Notes under the pieces: model-generated
Told to the model about the DNA's origin: nothing
Database searches by the model: none
The model's input: only the letters and a program-made list of their open reading frames with translations
Source of the DNA: Gracilimonas sp965227785
GTDB taxonomy: Bacteria; Bacteroidota; Rhodothermia; Balneolales; Balneolaceae
Reading direction: 5' to 3'
Assembly (NCBI RefSeq): GCF_965227785.1
Contig: NZ_OZ245785.1
Span: 1,488,001-1,552,000 of the forward strand
DNA: 64,000 nt
Shown: piece after piece, positions 52,046 through 60,110 of the stretch
How the letters are laid out: each line of letters begins with the position of its first letter
Position numbering within the stretch: position 1 is the stretch's first letter
Program-made: the position numbers and the translations under genes

Positions 52046-54481
52046 TTACTGAATGGCGTCCACATTCACATTAACCCTCACCGATGAAAACCTTCCTTTG
52101 GTTTCGGCATCGTACACTTCCATAATTTTCTCCACTACGGCTTCGATATACCCCGCCCCTTTTTCGGGATCGATTTTAAGTGTTACTTCCCAGATGTACT
52201 TCTTATTCATCCATGGAATAGCCCCCGGTGAAGGACCTAAAACGGCTAATTCTGGCACCACTCTTCCTACAGAAGAAGTTAACTGATGTGCTGCCTGACT
52301 CACCTCCTGCTCTTTGACTGATTTAAGCTCAAAGCGGATCAGGCGGGAATACGGAGGGTAATTCAAAGGTTTTCTGAATTCCATTTCCTGCCGGGCAAAC
52401 CCGCGGTGATCATGCTTTTTAGCAAACTGAATAGCCGGGTTCTCAGGCTGCCGGCTTTGCAGAAATACGGTTCCGGCTTTTTCCCCTCGCCCCGACCTTC
52501 CCGAAACCTGGCTCAAAAGCTGATACATTCTTTCCGTAGCCTGGAATGAGGGAAAAGCCAATTCCGTATCCGTATCAATCACACCTACTACCGTTACATT
52601 TGGAAAATCCAGCCCCTTGGCCACTAATTGGGTACCAATTAAGATGTCTGCTTTACCTTCCCCGAATGTATTCAGTATTTGTTCGTGAGCGCCTTTTCGG
52701 GAAGTGGAGTCCCGATCAAACCGAATCACTTTGGCTTCAGGAAATAAGTCCCCCAATTGTTCTTCTATATTCTGCGTTCCTGAGCCTTGAACTTTAAGGT
52801 TAGGAGAGCCACAATGCTCGCATTTCGTGTCGGCACGACGGGAGTAGCCGGAGTAGTGGCACATCAACAGATTTTTACGCTTGTGATATGTCAGACTTAC
52901 CGAACATTCGGGGCTTTGGGGAATATGTCCGCAATCTTCGCATTGCAAGTAACTGGCATAGCCGCGCCGGTTATATAGCAAGATGATTTGCTCTCCCTTT
53001 TTCAGGGCTTCTTCCATCGCCATAAAAAGTGGAACTGCCAGCTCACCCCGCATCGCTCCCCGGTACTGTTTTAGATCCAGCACCTCTACTTCCGGCAGCT
53101 TAGCTTCGGCATGGCGTTTTGTTAGCTCCAGCATTTCACACTTTCCTTTCGCGGCCATATTCAACGCCTGCATACTCGGTGTAGCCGACCCCATTATGAC
53201 CACGGCGTTATTTTCGCGGGCTCTCACAATAGCCGTTTCCCGTGCATGATATCTTGGAGCTGGATCCATTTGCTTGTACGAGCTATCGTGCTCTTCATCC
53301 AGAATGATAAGCCCCAGATTTTGTACCGGAGCAAACACCGCTGAGCGTGGTCCGATGGCAATGCTCTTTTTTCCGGAATTCAGATCTTTCCACGCCTGAA
53401 GCCGTTCACGGTTTGTCATTCGGCTGTGTAAAACAGCAATTTGATCACCAAAAATGCGATAAAATCGGGACACTGTTTGTGGAGTGAGTGCAATCTCAGG
53501 AACCAGAACAATGCCTCCCTTTCCATTTTCAACCACCTGTTTCAGAGCATGGATATATACTTCGGTCTTTCCACTGCCGGTAATTCCAAACAGTAAATAA
53601 TTGGCAAATTCTTCTTTTGTCAGAGATTCACCAATTTTTTTGAAAGCCTTCTCCTGATCCTCGTTAAGTGTTTTTATAGACTCCGGCTCATGAGAAAGAT
53701 GATCTATTTCGGTGTTCTTCTCTACATCCTGATAGGTAATCCAGTCTTCATCGCGCAGCTTTTTAAGGGTGTAGGAAGTCAGAACCGAGTCTTCTGAAAT
53801 CTCAGACTGTCGTAAGGGAATTCTTTCAGCGATATGAGCAAGTGCTTCTACCCATTTCAAATCATTATTGGCATTCTCGCTTTCTAAAAATTTCTGTACT
53901 GACTCTTCAGTTCTCCCTTCAGCCCATATCCATTCCCGTTCGGTAGCCACAGTCACCTTCAGATCCGGCTCTTCCCAAATCTCGATTATCTTCTTTTTTA
54001 GCAGATTCGAAAATACCTTATTTAACCCTGTCCCCTTATATCGTTTTTTGGCCTCATTCAGCGTTGTGTCTGACTGCCGGAGGTCTTCAACGATTTCCTT
54101 TTGATCTTCCCTCAACCCTGTATCATCAACAGATTCAGATACTTTCAGATATTTGCGGGAAACGAAGTTCAAACCCGCCGGTAGAGCGGCTTGAATTGTT
54201 TCTCCCCAGCTGCTGTAGTAGAACCTTGAAATCCATTTCGTAAGTTTTAAAAGCTCTTGGGATAAAAGAGGCTCTTCATCCAGTATTTTTCGCAGGGGTT
54301 TTGTTTTGAAAGAAGGAGTTTGGTTGTGTACACCGATAATCACCCCAATTGCATAATAATTTCTGAATGGAATCCACACACGCTGTCCCGGCTGAACAGA
54401 AGCCATAAGTTCTTTTGGGACATGGTAAGTAAACTGCTTCCGTACAGCTGCTGGTAAAGCTACATCAACAAAAGTGGACAA
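52046..54481 (-). CDS. priA: Primosomal protein N' (PriA helicase)
   Basis: 811 residues from a TTG start (MSTFVDVALPAAVRKQFTY). The N-terminal 3'-end-binding domain covers about 1-100, followed by a winged helix. The helicase core has Walker A GITGSGKTEVYIHAL and Walker B ILDEEHDSSYKQ. The zinc region reads CEDCGHIPQSPECS and CHYSGYSRRADTKCEHCG. The first zinc site (CEDC plus CEHC) is intact. In the second, two of four cysteines are serines (SPEC for CPxC, CHYSG for CHYCG). PriA restarts stalled replication forks. The loss in one zinc site is unusual but may be common in this lineage. Confidence 0.95.
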   Translation of the reverse strand: MSTFVDVALPAAVRKQFTYHVPKELMASVQPGQRVWIPFRNYYAIGVIIGVHNQTPSFKTKPLRKILDEEPLLSQELLKLTKWISRFYYSSWGETIQAALPAGLNFVSRKYLKVSESVDDTGLREDQKEIVEDLRQSDTTLNEAKKRYKGTGLNKVFSNLLKKKIIEIWEEPDLKVTVATEREWIWAEGRTEESVQKFLESENANNDLKWVEALAHIAERIPLRQSEISEDSVLTSYTLKKLRDEDWITYQDVEKNTEIDHLSHEPESIKTLNEDQEKAFKKIGESLTKEEFANYLLFGITGSGKTEVYIHALKQVVENGKGGIVLVPEIALTPQTVSRFYRIFGDQIAVLHSRMTNRERLQAWKDLNSGKKSIAIGPRSAVFAPVQNLGLIILDEEHDSSYKQMDPAPRYHARETAIVRARENNAVVIMGSATPSMQALNMAAKGKCEMLELTKRHAEAKLPEVEVLDLKQYRGAMRGELAVPLFMAMEEALKKGEQIILLYNRRGYASYLQCEDCGHIPQSPECSVSLTYHKRKNLLMCHYSGYSRRADTKCEHCGSPNLKVQGSGTQNIEEQLGDLFPEAKVIRFDRDSTSRKGAHEQILNTFGEGKADILIGTQLVAKGLDFPNVTVVGVIDTDTELAFPSFQATERMYQLLSQVSGRSGRGEKAGTVFLQSRQPENPAIQFAKKHDHRGFARQEMEFRKPLNYPPYSRLIRFELKSVKEQEVSQAAHQLTSSVGRVVPELAVLGPSPGAIPWMNKKYIWEVTLKIDPEKGAGYIEAVVEKIMEVYDAETKGRFSSVRVNVNVDAIQ

Positions 54482-54555
54482 AATATCGGTATGATCTTGG
54501 TTTCAGAAATAAAGGAAGGAAAGCTTATCCAATTTCAACGCCTGAATCAACCAAT

Positions 54556-54645
54556 TTATAGAACCACCAGTAAATAAATCAGAATAATAAGTACCGGTAA
54601 GCTAAATACCAGTCCGCCTCTCCAATATGCTGTTCTGTTTCTCAT
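54556..54645 (-). CDS. 29-residue small membrane protein
   Basis: Minus strand ATG at 54645 with a strong Shine-Dalgarno AGGAGA eight bases upstream. It encodes 29 residues: a short basic head (MRNRTAYWRGG) and one hydrophobic helix (LVFSLPVLIILIYLLVVL) to a TAA stop. Basic-then-hydrophobic layout is what a single-pass inner-membrane peptide needs. It stands alone in the 290-base gap between priA and the four-helix-bundle gene, upstream of priA on the same strand. No family was recognised. The strong ribosome site and clean topology make it a better candidate than a chance ORF. Confidence 0.55.
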   Translation of the reverse strand: MRNRTAYWRGGLVFSLPVLIILIYLLVVL

Positions 54646-54744
54646 AACCGTCTCCTGTCTAATTATTTACCGCTGATGACGGATTTAGTTTCATCAACTC
54701 TAATTTTATATAAATCATTCTTCCCATACACCGCATAATCATGT

Positions 54745-54770
54745 GAACATCGAACAGGGAACACCCAACG
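54745..54770. repeat. Member B of the dispersed repeat family, left of the four-helix-bundle gene
   Basis: GAACATCGAACAGGGAACAC here pairs as an inverted copy with GGTGTTC/GGATGTTCC words at 55164-55204, so the two copies bracket the four-helix-bundle gene. It ends at the gene's stop codon region. Confidence 0.5.
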
Positions 54771-54771
54771 T

Positions 54772-55143
54772 TTAAGTTTCTTTTCTTAGGTTGTGCGTTG
54801 CTGTTTGGATGCTCTTCACAAAAATTGCGATAAGTTCATTGTTTTCTTTCAACGTCTCCTCCAGGATTAAATCTGTAAGAATTCTTCTCTTTTTTAGGAT
54901 AGAAATATTGACCTGAGTCTCTCTAAGTTCTTTAGCTCCAATTTTCAGTTTGTGAATAAAATCTTTTCTTGATTCCGCACTTTGTGCTTCACCATGATGA
55001 AAAGCCGGTGATGTTCCACTTTTCACCAATTGCTTTGCAAAATGTATCCCTACAACCGTTTTAGGTAGCTGATCAACAATTTCCAGTATCATAACCGAAA
55101 AATTTATCAGCCTCTCCTGTAAGTCATATTTCATGCTTTTCAT
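54772..55143 (-). CDS. Four-helix-bundle protein (23S rRNA intervening-sequence type)
   Basis: 123 residues, all helical. The pattern LQERLINFSVMILEIVDQLPKT, GIHFAKQLVKSGTSPAFHHGEA, SAESRKDFIHKLKIGAKEL, LKKRRILTDLILEETLKENNEL is that of the four-helix-bundle family first noted inside 23S rRNA intervening sequences. Here it is not in an rRNA gene. Members are thought to act in small mobile or diversity-generating contexts, with no proven activity. It is bracketed by inverted copies of a dispersed repeat, which fits a small mobile cassette (inference). Start may be the ATG at 55143 or the one three codons on. Confidence 0.88.
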   Translation of the reverse strand: MKSMKYDLQERLINFSVMILEIVDQLPKTVVGIHFAKQLVKSGTSPAFHHGEAQSAESRKDFIHKLKIGAKELRETQVNISILKKRRILTDLILEETLKENNELIAIFVKSIQTATHNLRKET

Positions 55144-55163
55144 AATTCTCAGATTAAATTATC

Positions 55164-55204
55164 GTTCAAAGTTCGACATTGGATGTTCCTTGTTCGGTGT
55201 TCTT
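55164..55204. repeat. Member C of the dispersed repeat family, right of the four-helix-bundle gene
   Basis: GTTCAAAGTTCGACATTGG then ATGTTCCTTGTTCGGTGTTC. It shares its words with members A (39575), B (54745, inverted) and D (59764, inverted). Confidence 0.5.
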
Positions 55205-55220
55205 TCCCTTGTTCTTGTTC

Positions 55221-56762
55221 TTACCCAAGCCACCCTTCCCGGTCCAGGCTTCGGTATTGTATAGCTTCAGCCACATGGTTTGATTTGATGTCTTCGGAAT
55301 GATCAAGATCAGCGACCGTTCTCGACACCTTTAGAATTCGGTCATAGGCGCGAGCTGAAAGCCCAAGAGAGGTAATCGCTTTTTTGAGGATGGAAGAACC
55401 CGCATCATCCAGCTTGCAGACTTTGCGGACGGTGCGTGTACTCATCTGAGCATTACAATACACCCCTTTCATCCCCATAAAACGATTGGATTGTACTTTC
55501 CGGGCATCAACCACTCGTTCCCGTATATCTTTGGAGGACTCCCCTTTCGCTTTACCTGAAAGTTCTTCATAACTCACTTTATGAACTTCGATATGCAAAT
55601 CAATTCGGTCTAACAAGGGCCCACTGATTTTACTCAGGTACCTTTGCATTTGCATCGAACTGGTACCGTTCATTTCATGGGGATCATACCAGTCACCGGA
55701 TGGAGAAGGATTCATCGATGCCACCAGCATCACCCGGCTTGGATATGTTACGCTCATTCGGGCCCTCGAAATAGAAACACTGCCATCTTCCAGCGGTTGC
55801 CTCATTACTTCCAGTGCACTCCGTTTAAACTCAGGAAGTTCATCCAAAAACAATACTCCGTTATGCGCCATCGATATTTCCCCGGGCATGGGGATGCTAC
55901 CACCACCTACCAAAGCTACATCCGACACCGTGTGATGGGGAGACCTAAACTGACGCTTGGTAATCAGCGCCTTTCCCGACTCCAAAATTCCCGACACCGA
56001 ATGAATCTTGGTTGTTTCGAGAGCTTCCTCCAAAGTAAGTGGTGGCAGAATAGTAGGTATGCGGCGAGCCATCATGGTTTTCCCTGATCCGGGCGGACCT
56101 ACCATAATGACATTATGTCCACCAGCTGCCGCAATCTCCAAAGCTCGTTTCACATTTTCCTGCCCACGCACATCACTGAAGTCGAGCGGGTTGTGCTTCC
56201 CATTTTGATAAAAATATTCATGCACATTACTTCTAAGAGGATCAATATTCCCACGATTTTCAAGCCAATCCTTCACTTGATTTAAGTGCTCGAAAGGAAA
56301 AACTTCAATTCCTTCTACAACTGCAGCTTCCCCACCGTTTTCTTTGGGTACCACCAAGTATCTAAATCCTTTCTTTGCAGCCTCTACAGCAACGGGAAGC
56401 ACTCCTTTTACCGGGCGGATTTTACCATCCAGCGCCAGCTCTCCAAGCATTACCGTATCGTCCAGTTTATCGGTGTGAATTTGGCCCGACATATTCAGAA
56501 TCCCAATAGCCAGCGGAAGATCAAACCCATTCCCTTCTTTGGGTAAATCAGCCGGAGCAAGGTTGGCGGTAATTCTACCCAGCGGATAGTAAGAACCGGT
56601 GTTTCGAATAGCAGCCTCAACCCTGTCACGCGATTCTTTTACAGCACGGTCCGGCAAGCCCACTAAAAAGAACTTCACCATTCCGTTGGTGTGATGAGTT
56701 TCAACATCAATGATTTTTGCATCCACCCCGACTGTGGATGCACAGTAAACTCTTGAAAGCAT
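55221..56762 (-). CDS. comM: YifB/ComM-family Mg-chelatase-like AAA+ ATPase
   Basis: 513 residues from the ATG at 56762 (MLSRVYCASTVGVDAKII), the family's usual start; an upstream ATG would add 26 atypical residues. The N-terminal ChlI-like domain has GLPDRAVKESRDRVEAAIRN and PADLPKEG. The AAA+ core has Walker A GPPGSGKTMMARR, the sensor region LPEFKRSALEVMRQPLEDG, and RDVR-type arginines. The C-terminal Mg-chelatase domain has SLGLSARAYDRILKVSRT. ComM helps branch migration during natural transformation in Proteobacteria; elsewhere its role is less clear. Standard length. Confidence 0.93.
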   Translation of the reverse strand: MLSRVYCASTVGVDAKIIDVETHHTNGMVKFFLVGLPDRAVKESRDRVEAAIRNTGSYYPLGRITANLAPADLPKEGNGFDLPLAIGILNMSGQIHTDKLDDTVMLGELALDGKIRPVKGVLPVAVEAAKKGFRYLVVPKENGGEAAVVEGIEVFPFEHLNQVKDWLENRGNIDPLRSNVHEYFYQNGKHNPLDFSDVRGQENVKRALEIAAAGGHNVIMVGPPGSGKTMMARRIPTILPPLTLEEALETTKIHSVSGILESGKALITKRQFRSPHHTVSDVALVGGGSIPMPGEISMAHNGVLFLDELPEFKRSALEVMRQPLEDGSVSISRARMSVTYPSRVMLVASMNPSPSGDWYDPHEMNGTSSMQMQRYLSKISGPLLDRIDLHIEVHKVSYEELSGKAKGESSKDIRERVVDARKVQSNRFMGMKGVYCNAQMSTRTVRKVCKLDDAGSSILKKAITSLGLSARAYDRILKVSRTVADLDHSEDIKSNHVAEAIQYRSLDREGWLG

Positions 56763-56854
56763 GTTTTGTACCTGAATCTTTTTTATTGTCTTTACGTAGT
56801 TAGAGCGGTGAGAATCCAATTCCTTACAAAAAAATTTCATAAATCATACATATC

Positions 56855-57307
56855 ATGAAAAAAGAAGAAGCTAAAGAGAAGGCAAAAACCATTTATCAGG
56901 AAATACAGGGCGGCGTAAATGAGGTGATCAAACAGATCCGAAGTTTGATTAAGGAAGGAAGTGCACGAAAGCTGATTATTAAAGACAAAGAAGGTGAAAT
57001 TAAATTTCAGACACAGCTGGCTTTTGGAGTAAGCGGAGCCGCACTTATCGGAGCCATGGCTCCCGTCATTTCAGCAATCGGGATGTTTGCCATGTTCATC
57101 AACGACTACCAGATTATTGTAGAACGGGAAGTTTCTGATGATGACGAGTATTCGATAGATGCTGAGTTCATAGACATCAAAGATGAAGACGAGCAGGAAG
57201 AAGAAAAGCCAAAAGGTAAATCAAAGTCTAAGAAGGAAGAGTCGGATTCTGAAGAAGAGGAAAAGGAAGAAAAAACGGTAGGGAAGAAAAAGAAAAGTGA
57301 TAAGTGA
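56855..57307 (+). CDS. DUF4342-like protein with acidic Lys/Glu tail
   Basis: 150 residues. The core (about 20-92) has GGVNEVIKQIRSLIKEGSARKLI, then IKFQTQLAFGVSG and APVISAIGMFAMFINDYQIIVER. This looks like DUF4342: a strand-rich part and one hydrophobic helix that fits membrane association. The last 55 residues are low-complexity Glu/Lys/Ser. Function unknown. It is divergent from comM (14-base-scale gap after the shadow start is removed, about 90 bases) and convergent with trxB. Confidence 0.78.
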   Translation: MKKEEAKEKAKTIYQEIQGGVNEVIKQIRSLIKEGSARKLIIKDKEGEIKFQTQLAFGVSGAALIGAMAPVISAIGMFAMFINDYQIIVEREVSDDDEYSIDAEFIDIKDEDEQEEEKPKGKSKSKKEESDSEEEEKEEKTVGKKKKSDK

Positions 57308-57317
57308 TAAAGTAACG

Positions 57318-57362
57318 AGTGATGAAGTTAGCTTTAATCTCCAGTTTGCTCACTTCATCACT
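57318..57362. terminator. Inverted repeat between convergent DUF4342 gene and trxB
   Basis: AGTGATGAAGT at 57318-57328 is exactly complementary to 57352-57362, with a 23-base loop. Outside it, the words AGTGATAAAGTAA and TTACTTTTCACT also pair imperfectly. Placement between convergent genes suits a bidirectional terminator, though no long T run is present. Confidence 0.45.
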
Positions 57363-57381
57363 TAATTACTTTTCACTAAAA

Positions 57382-58359
57382 CTATTTCCAATGAGATTCG
57401 GCAATGGCTTCTTCACTTTCAAGCTCGCCTAAATAACGCTCAGCATCTAATGCAGCCTTACAGCCGGTTCCTGCTGCCGTTACAGCTTGTCGGTACACAG
57501 CATCCATAGCATCACCACAGGCAAATAAGCCGGGCAGGTCGGTTTCGGTCGACTGACCTTTTGTTTTGATATAACCCACATCATCCATTTCAACTACGCC
57601 CTTGAACAAGTCAGTATTAGGCTTGTGGCCAATAGCTACAAAAACTCCGGTTACATCATCCAGAGTGGTAACTTCATCAGTGTTACTGTTTTTGATTTTC
57701 ACTCCTTCAACTACCTGATCTCCAAGTACTTCAATTAGCTCGCTGTCCCACATAAACTCAATCTTTTCGTTGTTGAATGCGCGGGTCTGCATAGCCTTGG
57801 AAGCACGCAGTTCATCCCGGCGATGAACAACAGTAACTTTGCTGGCGAATTTAGTCAGGAATGTTGCTTCCTCCATGGCCGTGTCTCCTCCACCAACTAC
57901 CACAACATGTTGATCTCTGAAGAAAGCTCCGTCGCAAGTTGCACAGGCAGACACCCCTTTTCCTCTCAGCTTTTGCTCACTTTCAAGGTGCAACCATTTA
58001 GCTGAAGCACCCGTGGATGCAATGATGGCATTGGCATAAAGCTCGGTTTTTTCATCAACGGTTAATTTATAAGGTCGTTTGCTGAAATTGATATCTGACA
58101 CAAAACCGTAGCGGCAATCAGCACCAAATCTTGTAGCCTGCTCGCGGAAATCCTGCATCATTTTCGGACCCATCACACCTTCCGGGTAACCGGGAAAGTT
58201 CTCTACATCTGTGGTCGTCATAAGCTGGCCACCTGGCTCAGGGCCTTCAAGTACCAAAGGACTTAAATCAGCACGGGCAGCATATAAAGCAGCTGTAAGC
58301 CCTGCAGGTCCGCTTCCTACAATTACGACATCAAATGTTTTTCCGGCAATATCTTCCAT
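57382..58359 (-). CDS. trxB: Thioredoxin-disulfide reductase
   Basis: 325 residues, normal size. FAD-binding GSGPAG at 15-20, the redox pair CATC with C139 and C142, the NADPH loop GGGDTAMEEA near 155, and the FAD-closing FACGDAMDAVYRQAVTAAG near the end are all present. It reduces thioredoxin with NADPH in the cytoplasm and may also support the peroxiredoxin-like protein indirectly. Monocistronic. Its upstream region (58360-58646) is 287 bases and divergent to pntAA. Confidence 0.97.
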   Translation of the reverse strand: MEDIAGKTFDVVIVGSGPAGLTAALYAARADLSPLVLEGPEPGGQLMTTTDVENFPGYPEGVMGPKMMQDFREQATRFGADCRYGFVSDINFSKRPYKLTVDEKTELYANAIIASTGASAKWLHLESEQKLRGKGVSACATCDGAFFRDQHVVVVGGGDTAMEEATFLTKFASKVTVVHRRDELRASKAMQTRAFNNEKIEFMWDSELIEVLGDQVVEGVKIKNSNTDEVTTLDDVTGVFVAIGHKPNTDLFKGVVEMDDVGYIKTKGQSTETDLPGLFACGDAMDAVYRQAVTAAGTGCKAALDAERYLGELESEEAIAESHWK

Positions 58360-58500
58360 ATCTCAAATCTTTTGTTAATTCAATTCCAATTATAAGGTTT
58401 TGAGAACAAAATAATCTGTCTAATTCTCTATCAAATTCATAGATCAAGCTTATGCTGAAAAGATAAATTGTTCCATTTACCAACCGGTATTATGGATGCT

Positions 58501-58611
58501 TTATTTGACCGTTTTCTTACGATAGCTTTTCATTCTGCCCATAAGTTTTGATGATCCTAAATTCCCTGAAAAAGCATCACCAACAGTATTTGTGATATTC
58601 ATTGATTTCAT
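58501..58611 (-). CDS. Possible 36-residue basic protein in the trxB-pntAA gap
   Basis: On the minus strand an ATG at 58611 opens 36 codons ending in TAA: MKSMNITNTVGDAFSGNLGS then SKLMGRMKSYRKKTVK. It is basic, glycine-containing and soluble. No Shine-Dalgarno is visible and no family was recognised. It is the only sizeable feature in this 287-base gap, which otherwise holds only the divergent promoters of trxB and pntAA. The call is weak. Confidence 0.28.
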   Translation of the reverse strand: MKSMNITNTVGDAFSGNLGSSKLMGRMKSYRKKTVK

Positions 58612-58646
58612 TATGTTAGTCAAAATGTTTTAACGGAGGAAAAAAC

Positions 58647-59765
58647 GTGATTGTTGGAGTTTTAAAGGAAACGGCAGAGCATGAACGAAGAGTTGCTCTT
58701 ACGCCGGAAATCACCGACCAACTGATTAAACAGGGGCTGGATGTTTGGGTTGAAAAGGATGCCGGGCTTACATCCAACTTTTTGGATCAGCAATACACAG
58801 GTTCCGGAGCCAGGATAGTCTCCGGTCGTGACGAAATCCTGTCACAGGCTGATGTTCTTCTCACCATCCAAACTCCCTCCGAAAAAGAACTTAAGAAACT
58901 CAAAAAGGGAGCTATCCTCATCTGCTTTCTTTGGGCTCTTCAACACCCTGATTTGGTTGAAACCCTGAAAGAACTTGAAATTTCTTCTTTGGGGATGGAT
59001 GCCATTCCCCGCATTTCACGGGCACAGAATATGGATGCACTGTCTTCCATGAGTTCCATTGCCGGTTATAAATCTGCTCTGATTGCCGCCAATGAACTGG
59101 ACAAATATTTGCCGATGATGATGACGGCCGCCGGTACCATAGCCCCTTCCAAAGCTCTGGTTTTGGGAGCCGGAGTTGCCGGACTACAGGCCATAGCAAC
59201 TTGTAAACGCCTGGGATCTGTAGTAGAGGCTTTTGACATCCGCCCGGAAGTAAAAGAACAGGTAGAAAGTTTAGGGGCGAAATTTGTTGAAGTTGAGCTT
59301 GGGGATGAAGACACCCAGACCGAAGGCGGATATGCCAAAGAACTTGATAAAAGTAAGCAAGATCTGCAGCGGGAGGCTATTCATAACCATGCAAAAAAGT
59401 CGGATATAATCATTACTACCGCCTTGATCCCTGGCAGGCCCGCACCACTTCTTATAACTGAACAGATGGTCAAAGATATGGAACCGGGTTCGGTGATTGT
59501 AGATCTTGCTGCTGAGAACGGCGGGAACTGTGAGTTGACCGAAGCGGGTAAAACCGTCGTCAAACATGATGTCAAAATCGTGGGGCCGGTAAACCTGCCA
59601 AGTAAACTTTCCCATCACGCCAGCAAACTCTATTCAAAAAACATGTATGCCTTGCTGAATCTGCTCATTAAAGAAGGCGAAGCAACCTTTGATTTTGAAG
59701 ATGAAATTCTGCTAAAAACAACCATCACCCATCAGGGCAAAACAATAAGTCCAATGTTGAAATAA
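58647..59765 (+). CDS. pntAA: NAD(P) transhydrogenase subunit alpha, part 1
   Basis: 372 residues from a GTG start with a strong GGAGG Shine-Dalgarno nine bases before it. The NAD-binding domain I has the motif VLGAGVAGLQAIATCKRLG near residues 170-188, followed by AFDIRPEVKEQVESLGAKFV. Other landmarks are ERRVALTPE near 15-23 and SIAGYKSALIAA. It is the soluble, NAD(H)-binding part of the proton-translocating transhydrogenase. The first of three genes pntAA-pntAB-pntB; the membrane part of alpha is a separate gene, as in many bacteria. Confidence 0.95.
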   Translation: MIVGVLKETAEHERRVALTPEITDQLIKQGLDVWVEKDAGLTSNFLDQQYTGSGARIVSGRDEILSQADVLLTIQTPSEKELKKLKKGAILICFLWALQHPDLVETLKELEISSLGMDAIPRISRAQNMDALSSMSSIAGYKSALIAANELDKYLPMMMTAAGTIAPSKALVLGAGVAGLQAIATCKRLGSVVEAFDIRPEVKEQVESLGAKFVEVELGDEDTQTEGGYAKELDKSKQDLQREAIHNHAKKSDIIITTALIPGRPAPLLITEQMVKDMEPGSVIVDLAAENGGNCELTEAGKTVVKHDVKIVGPVNLPSKLSHHASKLYSKNMYALLNLLIKEGEATFDFEDEILLKTTITHQGKTISPMLK

Positions 59766-59803
59766 ACATCGAACAAGGAACACCGAACTTCGAAGTTCAA
59801 AAT
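59764..59803. repeat. Member D of the dispersed repeat family, inside the pnt operon
   Basis: AACATCGAACAAGGAACACC and then GAACTTCGAAGTTC, a perfect 14-base palindrome. It is the inverse of members A and C. It sits in the 48-base gap between pntAA and pntAB, where it could form a hairpin in the mRNA. Confidence 0.5.
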
Positions 59804-59813
59804 TTATACTGCT

Positions 59814-60110
59814 ATGTCCGCTTTAATTTTTTCTTTATTCATTTTTGTTCTGGCCTGTTTTATTGGGTTTGAACTCATCTCTAAAGTACCTCCTACCCTG
59901 CACACGCCGCTCATGTCGGGAGCCAATGCCATTTCTGGAATTACCATAGTAGGGGCGCTTATTGTTGCCGGTCACTCCGGGGTGGATTCTCAAATGAGTC
60001 AAATCATCGGTTTTGTAGCCATCGTTTTTGCCACTATAAATGTGGTAGGCGGATTCATGGTTACCGACCGTATGCTGGAGATGTTCAAGAAAAAGGAGGA
60101 CGACCAATGA
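59814..60110 (+). CDS. pntAB: NAD(P) transhydrogenase subunit alpha, part 2
   Basis: 98 residues with three membrane helices (about 4-22, 36-52 and 61-79). SKVPPTLHTPLMSGANAISGI is the signature of the small alpha-2 subunit. It forms part of the proton channel with PntB. Its stop overlaps the pntB start by 4 bases (ATGA). A 48-base repeat-containing gap separates it from pntAA. Confidence 0.95.
   Translation: MSALIFSLFIFVLACFIGFELISKVPPTLHTPLMSGANAISGITIVGALIVAGHSGVDSQMSQIIGFVAIVFATINVVGGFMVTDRMLEMFKKKEDDQ

Noticed and set aside
54772..55143. Presence of a 23S rRNA intervening sequence
   Set aside because: The protein type is right, but no rRNA sequence surrounds it.
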